Below are positions 58,903-64,000 of a DNA stretch of 64,000 nucleotides, piece by piece. The notes under the pieces are model-generated. The model was not told the DNA's origin, ran no database searches, and worked only from the letters and a program-made list of their open reading frames with translations. The position numbers were made by a program, and so were the translations under genes. Position 1 is the first letter of the stretch. Each line of letters starts with the position of its first letter. The DNA comes from Desulfurispora thermophila DSM 16022 (GTDB lineage Bacteria; Bacillota; Desulfotomaculia; Desulfotomaculales; Desulfurisporaceae), in the NCBI RefSeq assembly GCF_000376385.1, contig NZ_AQWN01000005.1:213462-277461 (forward strand). Reading direction: 5' to 3'.

Positions 58903-59958
58903 ATGACAGAGAGAATAATTGACCTGCGTTCCGACACAGTTACCCGGCCCACGCCGGAGATGCGCCGGGCCATGGCCGAAGCCGTGGTGGGCGATGACGT
59001 TTACGGCGAAGACCCCACAGTGAACGCTCTGGAGCAGGAAGCCGCGCAGCTCCTGGGCAAGGAGGCGGCGCTTTACGTTCCCTCGGGTACCATGGGTAAC
59101 CAGATCGCCATTTTGACTCACACGGCGCGGGGCGATGAGGTGCTGGTGGACGACCAGGCCCACATTTACTACTACGAAGTTGGCGCACCGGCTGTGCTGG
59201 CTGCTGTACAGCTGCGGCCTGTAACCGGTCTTTGTTCGGAAGAAGGTTCCGAACGCCTGCGGGAAGCGCTACGGCCGGCCAATCTGCATTTTCCGACCAC
59301 CAGGCTGGTTTGTCTGGAAAATACCCACAACCGGCGGGGCGGCATGGCGCTTTCTCTGCCGGTAATGCGGGAAATTTATCAGGTGGCCCGGGAGAACGGC
59401 CTGGCCGTGCACCTGGACGGGGCGCGCATTTTCAACGCCGCGCTGGCTCTGGGCTGCCAGGCGGCCGACCTGGCCGCCTGCTGTGATTCGGTGATGTTTT
59501 GTGTTTCCAAGGGTTTGGGTGCGCCGGTGGGGTCGCTGTTGTGCGGCAGTAGGGAGTTTATCACCCGGGCGCGCAAGTACCGCAAGCTGCTGGGCGGCGG
59601 TATGCGCCAGGCCGGCGTGCTGGCCGCGGCAGCCCGGGTGGCCCTGGCGGACAGGCAGCGGTTGATAGAAGATCACGCCCACGCCCGCTACCTGGCCGAA
59701 CAGCTGGCGGACATGCCCGGTCTGGCTCTGGCCCAGACGCGGGTGGACAGCAACATTGTGGTGGTTGATGTGTCCGGCCTGGGCCTGACAGCGGACGATT
59801 TTGCCGCCCGGCTGGCCGGGCGGGGCGTGCTGGTCAGCGTATTCGGTCCCGCACTGGTGCGCCTGGTCACCCACCGCGATGTCAGCCGGCAGGATATAGA
59901 AAAGTCCCTGGAGGTGGTTCAGGAAGTTTGCGCCGCTGCGAAAACGGGAATTTTATGA
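58903..59958 (+). CDS. ltaE: Low-specificity L-threonine aldolase
   Basis: PLP enzyme cleaving threonine to glycine and acetaldehyde. 351 residues from ATG 58903 (the frame is open further up, but the family starts at [14 protein letters not shown]). [23 protein letters not shown] and PLP-Lys in [12 protein letters not shown] are all present. Confidence 0.92.
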   Translation: MTERIIDLRSDTVTRPTPEMRRAMAEAVVGDDVYGEDPTVNALEQEAAQLLGKEAALYVPSGTMGNQIAILTHTARGDEVLVDDQAHIYYYEVGAPAVLAAVQLRPVTGLCSEEGSERLREALRPANLHFPTTRLVCLENTHNRRGGMALSLPVMREIYQVARENGLAVHLDGARIFNAALALGCQAADLAACCDSVMFCVSKGLGAPVGSLLCGSREFITRARKYRKLLGGGMRQAGVLAAAARVALADRQRLIEDHAHARYLAEQLADMPGLALAQTRVDSNIVVVDVSGLGLTADDFAARLAGRGVLVSVFGPALVRLVTHRDVSRQDIEKSLEVVQEVCAAAKTGIL

Positions 59959-60036
59959 GCAATCTGCATAGACAGGCTTTACCCTGACGCTGAGTTTGGG
60001 TTAGATAATTCATAATCATGTTTGGTTGCCGGGGTT

Positions 60037-61296
60037 TTACTGGGACCGGGCACGTTCCATGGCCGCCTTAAGGGCGGCTATTTTTTTCTGAATGTCGGGA
60101 GCACCCACAATTTCGGTAACCATGGCGATACAGCAGGCACCGGTCTGGACAACCCGGGCAATATTATGCTCTTTTATACCGCCGATGGCTACAAAGGGTA
60201 TATTAATGTGTTCCACAACGTATTTGAGATATTCCAGCCCCACCGGGGCGCAGACGTCTTTTTTGGTGCTGGTGGCGAAAATGGGCCCCACGCCGATGTA
60301 GTCGGCGCCACATTCCACTGCTGACCGGGCCTGCTGGGGCGAGTGGGTGGACAGGCCGATGATCATATCCGGGCCCACCAACCGGCGCACCACCTCCACC
60401 GGTAGATCGTCCTGCCCCACATGTACGCCGTCCGCCTGGACGGCCAGGGCTATGTCCACATCATCATTGACAATGAACAGGGCGCCGGCCCGGCGGGTCA
60501 GATGGCGAATTTCCAGGCATTCCTGATACTTGTGTCGTTTACTGGCTTCTTTTTCCCGGTATTGAATAATTTTTACCCCGGCAGCCAGGATTTCCCGGAC
60601 CACTTCCAGATTGGAACGGCCCTGGGAGTGTTCAAAGCTGGTCAGGGCATAAATGCCCTGGAAATATTCGCGGCAGGTGTGTCGATGCAAGATTTTCCCT
60701 CCTATGCCGAATCGCGGCGAAGTTTTACGCAGGCTGTTTTGCGCTTTGTACCAGCCCAGTACACATATGGCCAGCCAGACGCTGCCGGTGACATAGCCGC
60801 CCAGCACATCGCTGGGGTAGTGAACTCCCAGGTAGATGCGGCTGATGCCTATGGCCAGCACCAGGGTTGCCGCAAACAGCATGGTCGTGTATCTGGCTAA
60901 CCTGCCGGGCAGGTGGGGCCAGAGCAGGAAAAGCAGCGCTCCGTAAAAGGCTATGGCCACTGTGGCGTGACCGCTGGGAAAGCTGTATCCAGGCGCGAAA
61001 ACCAGGCCACCGGCCGGGCGGGCACGGTGCAACATCTCCTTCAACCACTGGCTGCAGAGCCAGCTTCCCGCTGTTGCCGCCAGGAGGAAAATTACAGCCT
61101 GCAGTTGCTGGCGGCGGGATTCCTGTCGTTTCAACAACAAGGTAAACAGGCAGCCTGCCAGCAGCAGGCCTGCAACCGCTCTGGTTGAGCCCAGCCAGGT
61201 AAAGAAAAGCATTATTCCGGTTAGCTGGGGAGTGCGTGTGGCCTGGATAATATGGCTTATAGCACTATCGAAAGTGTACAGCAACTGTACCGGCAA
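60037..61296 (-). CDS. thiE: PAP2 phosphatase fused in frame to thiamine-phosphate synthase
   Basis: 419 residues. Residues 1-185 form a membrane PAP2 phosphatase (KEMLHRARP; YSFPSGHAT; SRIYLGVHYPSDVLGG), fitting undecaprenyl-pyrophosphate or phosphatidylglycerophosphate phosphatases. Residues about 205-419 are ThiE (IIQYREKEASKRHKYQECLE; NDDVDIALAVQADGVHVGQD; GVGPIFATSTKKD; IPFVAIGGI). No stop separates them, but AGGAGGG (60697-60703) sits 6 nt before an in-frame TTG at 60690, so ThiE could also be made alone. Both readings remain possible. Confidence 0.82.
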   Translation of the reverse strand: MPVQLLYTFDSAISHIIQATRTPQLTGIMLFFTWLGSTRAVAGLLLAGCLFTLLLKRQESRRQQLQAVIFLLAATAGSWLCSQWLKEMLHRARPAGGLVFAPGYSFPSGHATVAIAFYGALLFLLWPHLPGRLARYTTMLFAATLVLAIGISRIYLGVHYPSDVLGGYVTGSVWLAICVLGWYKAQNSLRKTSPRFGIGGKILHRHTCREYFQGIYALTSFEHSQGRSNLEVVREILAAGVKIIQYREKEASKRHKYQECLEIRHLTRRAGALFIVNDDVDIALAVQADGVHVGQDDLPVEVVRRLVGPDMIIGLSTHSPQQARSAVECGADYIGVGPIFATSTKKDVCAPVGLEYLKYVVEHINIPFVAIGGIKEHNIARVVQTGACCIAMVTEIVGAPDIQKKIAALKAAMERARSQ

Positions 61297-61673
61297 ACGG
61301 GTATACCTCCTCGGGCAGGGAAAAGATAATTTTTTTCCTCAATAGATTATACCTTTTTTTCATGAATTGCGCAGTTCTATTTTCCACCGCAGCAGTTTGG
61401 CCAGGTTATTATTTAAAAGATCATATGTGCGAAACAATGTAATCTTAAGTAATGTGGCAATATAGAGATATATTTTGCAAATATGATAGAAAATAAACTA
61501 ATTTAACATTTGCTCATATTTTACTGGCGGCGCTATAGTGAATTTGATTGCATGACTATCTGGCAACGAAAATATCTGAATTTTAGTAAAAAGAGAGGGG
61601 AGGGCAGAGGATTTAAAAGCCTGACGGCTGCTATTTATTTTAGAAAAGAAGAAAAACCGGGGAGGTTAAGCTA
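61297..61673. other. AT-rich intergenic region upstream of cooS
   Basis: Divergent control region between the PAP2-ThiE gene and cooS. No gene. Several TATA-like boxes (TATAGTGAAT near 61535), but no operator is clear to me. Confidence 0.5.
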
Positions 61674-63695
61674 ATGCCAAGGTTTAGCGATCCTGAACTG
61701 ACCAGCCGCCCGTCCAACAAGACGCCGCGCGTTGTTGATCCTAAAAGCTACAAACGCTCGGTGGACCCGGCCGTGCTGGAAATGCTGGAAATTGCCCATG
61801 AGAAGGGCGTGATCACTGCCTTTGACCGGGTTGTGGCCCAACAACCGCAATGCCAGTTTGGCTACAAGGGCATCTGCTGCCGTTTTTGCATGATGGGTCC
61901 CTGCCGGATCAAGTCCGATGAAGGGCCGGGCAGCCGGGGTATCTGCGGTGCCAACTCCTGGACCATTGTGGCCCGCAGCGTGGGGCTGATGATTCTCACG
62001 GGTTGTGCCTCGCACGCCCAGCACGGCAACCATATTGCCCATACGTTGCATCTGGTGTCCGAGGGCAAGGCGCCCGATTACAGCATTAAGGACCCTGAGA
62101 AACTTAGACGCATTTGTGCCAAAATGGGCATTGCCACCGAGGGTAAAAACGATCTGGAACTGGCCCGCGAACTGGCCGAACTGGCCCTGGAAGATTTCCG
62201 CCGCCTCAAGGGCGAAGGAGAAGCGGCCTGGATTACCAAAACCGTCACCGCCGATCGCAACGAGCGCTACAGAAGCCACAATGTCATGCCGCACGGTATT
62301 CACGCCACCATTTCCGATCTGGTTACCCAGGCCCACGTGGGCATGGACAACGATCCGGTGAACATAATCTTCAGTGCGGTGCGCGTTGGGCTGGCCGACC
62401 TGGCCGGCAAGTGGATTGCCACCGACCTTTCCGATATCATTTTCGGTACTCCGCAGCCCGTGGCCAGTGAGGCCAACATGGGTGTGCTGGATCCGGCCAA
62501 GGTGAACATTATTGTGCACGGTCACAACCCGCTGCTCAGCGAAATGATCGTGGCGGCGGCCCGCGAACTGGAGGACGAAGCCAGGGCGGCCGGGGCGGCC
62601 GGCATCCAGCTTTCCGGGATATGCTGTACCGGTAACGAAGTGCTCATGCGTCAGGGCGTGCCCATTGTGACCTCCTTCTCTTCCCAGGAACTGGCCATAT
62701 GCACCGGGGCGGTGGACGCCATGGTGGTGGACGTGCAGTGCATCATGCCCGGTCTGAACACCGTGGCTCAGTGTTTCGGTACCCGCCTGATCACCACTTC
62801 GGATATTGTGAAAATCCCGCACGCCATGCACATTGACTACCAGGAAGCCACGGCCATGCAAAACGCCAAAGAAGTCATCCGCATGGCCATTGAAGCTTTC
62901 AAAGAACGGGGTAGCCGCCCGGTGCACATTCCCAATGTCAAACACAAGCTGGTGGCCGGTTGGAGTTTGGAAGCCCTTTTTGAGCTGTTCAAGAGCGTCA
63001 ACCCGGACAATCCGGTGCGGGTGCTCAACGAGGCTATTTTGAGCGGTGAACTGCGCGGTGTGATTTTGATGGCGGGTTGCAATAACCTGAAGACCTTCCA
63101 GGATCAGGCCCACCTGGAGATCACCAGGGCCATGCTCAAAAACGACGTTTTTGTGATCACCACGGGCTGCAACGCTCAGGCCTGTGCCAAAGCCGGTTTG
63201 ATGGACCCGGCCAGTGTGGACACTTACTGCGGGGAAGGCCTGAAGAGCTTCCTGCGCAAGATCAGCCAGAACGCCAACTTAAAATATCCCCTACCGCCCG
63301 TTTTCCACATCGGTTCCTGCGTGGACAACTCGCGCGCCGCGGAACTCTTAATGCTCATGGCCAATGACCTGGGTGTGGATACGCCCAAGGTTCCCTTTGT
63401 CGCTTCGGCGCCCGAAGCCATGTCGGGCAAGGCGACCAGCATCGGCACCTGGGCCATCACTATCGGCCTGCCCACACATGTGGGTACCATGCCGCCGGTG
63501 GAAGGTTGCGACCTGGTGTACAGCATCCTGACCCAGATTGCCGGCGATGTCTTTGGCGGCTATTTCATTCTGGAGCCCGATATTGACATGGCCATAAAGA
63601 AGTTGCTGGCCGCTTTAGATTATAGAACCTGGAAATTGCGTGTGCACAGGAAAATGGCGGAAGATCAGGAAACCGCCCTCTGTCAGTGCTGGTAA
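61674..63695 (+). CDS. cooS: Anaerobic carbon monoxide dehydrogenase catalytic subunit
   Basis: 673 residues. Interconverts CO and CO2 at a Ni-Fe-S cluster. The B/D-cluster cysteines show as QCQFGYKGICCRFCMMGPCR near residue 60, and the C-cluster region has NNLKTFQDQAH, TTGCNAQACAK and HIGSCVDNSRAAEL. Length matches CooS/AcsA. GGGGAGGTTAAG precedes ATG 61674. The next gene is acsB, so this is the CODH half of the CODH/acetyl-CoA synthase complex. Confidence 0.95.
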   Translation: MPRFSDPELTSRPSNKTPRVVDPKSYKRSVDPAVLEMLEIAHEKGVITAFDRVVAQQPQCQFGYKGICCRFCMMGPCRIKSDEGPGSRGICGANSWTIVARSVGLMILTGCASHAQHGNHIAHTLHLVSEGKAPDYSIKDPEKLRRICAKMGIATEGKNDLELARELAELALEDFRRLKGEGEAAWITKTVTADRNERYRSHNVMPHGIHATISDLVTQAHVGMDNDPVNIIFSAVRVGLADLAGKWIATDLSDIIFGTPQPVASEANMGVLDPAKVNIIVHGHNPLLSEMIVAAARELEDEARAAGAAGIQLSGICCTGNEVLMRQGVPIVTSFSSQELAICTGAVDAMVVDVQCIMPGLNTVAQCFGTRLITTSDIVKIPHAMHIDYQEATAMQNAKEVIRMAIEAFKERGSRPVHIPNVKHKLVAGWSLEALFELFKSVNPDNPVRVLNEAILSGELRGVILMAGCNNLKTFQDQAHLEITRAMLKNDVFVITTGCNAQACAKAGLMDPASVDTYCGEGLKSFLRKISQNANLKYPLPPVFHIGSCVDNSRAAELLMLMANDLGVDTPKVPFVASAPEAMSGKATSIGTWAITIGLPTHVGTMPPVEGCDLVYSILTQIAGDVFGGYFILEPDIDMAIKKLLAALDYRTWKLRVHRKMAEDQETALCQCW

Positions 63696-63758
63696 TGCCG
63701 GTTACGTAAACCGGCCCGGCGTTTTGCCGGTGAGCCGGGGAACAAAGGAGGAAAAACA

Positions 63759-64000
63759 ATGGCCGAAGCCATTAACTTTGATCAGATTTTTGAGGGTGTC
63801 ATAGAACCGGGCAAAGAGCCCAAAGCGCTCTTTAAGTCGGTTTACAACGGGGCCATCACCGCGGTCAGCTACGCGGAAATCCTGCTCAACCAGGCCATCC
63901 GCGAATACGGGGCCGACCACCCGGTGGGCTATCCCGATACCGCCTATTACCTGCCCGTCATCCGCTGCTTGAGCGGCGAAGAAGTGAAAACCCTGGGCGA
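63759..64000 (+). CDS. acsB: Acetyl-CoA synthase (AcsB), N-terminal part
   Basis: Cut by the window end after about 80 residues. Starts MAEAINFDQIFEGVIEPGKE and continues GAITAVSYAEILLNQAIREY and YYLPVIRCLSGEEVKTLG, the N-terminal CODH-contact domain of acetyl-CoA synthase. AAAGGAGG precedes the ATG. Joins CO, a methyl group and CoA in the Wood-Ljungdahl pathway. Confidence 0.92.
   Translation, partial: MAEAINFDQIFEGVIEPGKEPKALFKSVYNGAITAVSYAEILLNQAIREYGADHPVGYPDTAYYLPVIRCLSGEEVKTLG

Noticed and set aside
62078..63113. Large minus-strand frames opposite cooS
   Set aside because: Antisense to a strongly conserved gene, with no motifs of their own.

Overview
The window looks like a piece of chromosome from an anaerobic, spore-forming Firmicute of the Desulfotomaculum/Peptococcaceae type. 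The reasons are a dipicolinate/diaminopimelate sporulation operon, a split sigK gene, a sigma-54 two-component system, and at the right edge a CO dehydrogenase gene followed by the start of acetyl-CoA synthase (Wood-Ljungdahl pathway). The species assignment is inference.

Left half (about 1-34,990): one long accessory region ending inside sigK. The N-terminal half of the mother-cell sigma factor gene (34,950-35,318, minus strand) stops abruptly after residues ENDML. A SpoIVCA-type serine recombinase gene (33,412-34,926) faces it. This is the arrangement of a sigK intervening (skin) element. The C-terminal half of sigK is not in the window, so the element would be more than 34.9 kb. Inside it, from left to right, are: an integrase fragment; a four-gene cassette of DNA methyltransferase, NurA-like nuclease, HerA-like ATPase and DUF3825 protein (923-6137), which looks like a defence island; a graveyard of IS481, IS66, IS110 and IS200/IS605 remnants (6.4-12.2 kb); a phage-type cluster of XRE repressors, an ImmA/IrrE-type protease and well-formed operators (9.6-14.2 kb); a broken Rpn-type nuclease gene; a compact type IV secretion-like module with two pilin-like proteins, PrgI, a VirB4-N-like protein and a VirB4 ATPase, plus a Spo0E-like phosphatase (16.1-20.8 kb); an IscB/IsrB-family element whose RuvC nuclease is fused to a radical-SAM-like domain (20.7-22.8 kb); a roughly 1-kb highly structured, probably untranslated RNA locus (23.9-24.9 kb); replication and anti-restriction type genes (ArdC-like, Toprim/primase-like) with unusual structured translation leaders; two copies of a module encoding a 35-residue amphipathic peptide; another strongly folded GC-rich region (30.8-31.2 kb); and a pair of tyrosine-recombinase genes.

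Right half (35,000-64,000): core genome. The block ylxY, mlpA, a membrane protein, ymxH, dapB, dpaA, dpaB, asd, dapG, dapA makes the diaminopimelate and dipicolinate needed for cell wall and spores. Next come RNase J, a PadR-regulated FetAB-type iron exporter, and two CBS-domain proteins divergent from a histidine kinase/sigma-54 activator pair. A good sigma-54 promoter lies just downstream of that pair, in front of an operon for a small membrane protein, a TauE/SafE exporter and a TIGR02186-like membrane protein. Then come a cytochrome-c-type redox group (TlpA/ResA-like, CcdA) with a HAD nucleotidase, threonine aldolase, a PAP2-ThiE gene fusion, and cooS-acsB.

The most unusual items are the RuvC-radical SAM fusion, the large repeated-hairpin RNA locus, the Shine-Dalgarno/hairpin/start-codon leaders used three times, the duplicated 35-residue peptide modules, the methyltransferase-NurA-HerA-DUF3825 cassette, and the skin-like split of sigK. 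No tRNA, rRNA or CRISPR array was recognised. All calls are from reading the sequence alone; no searches were run.
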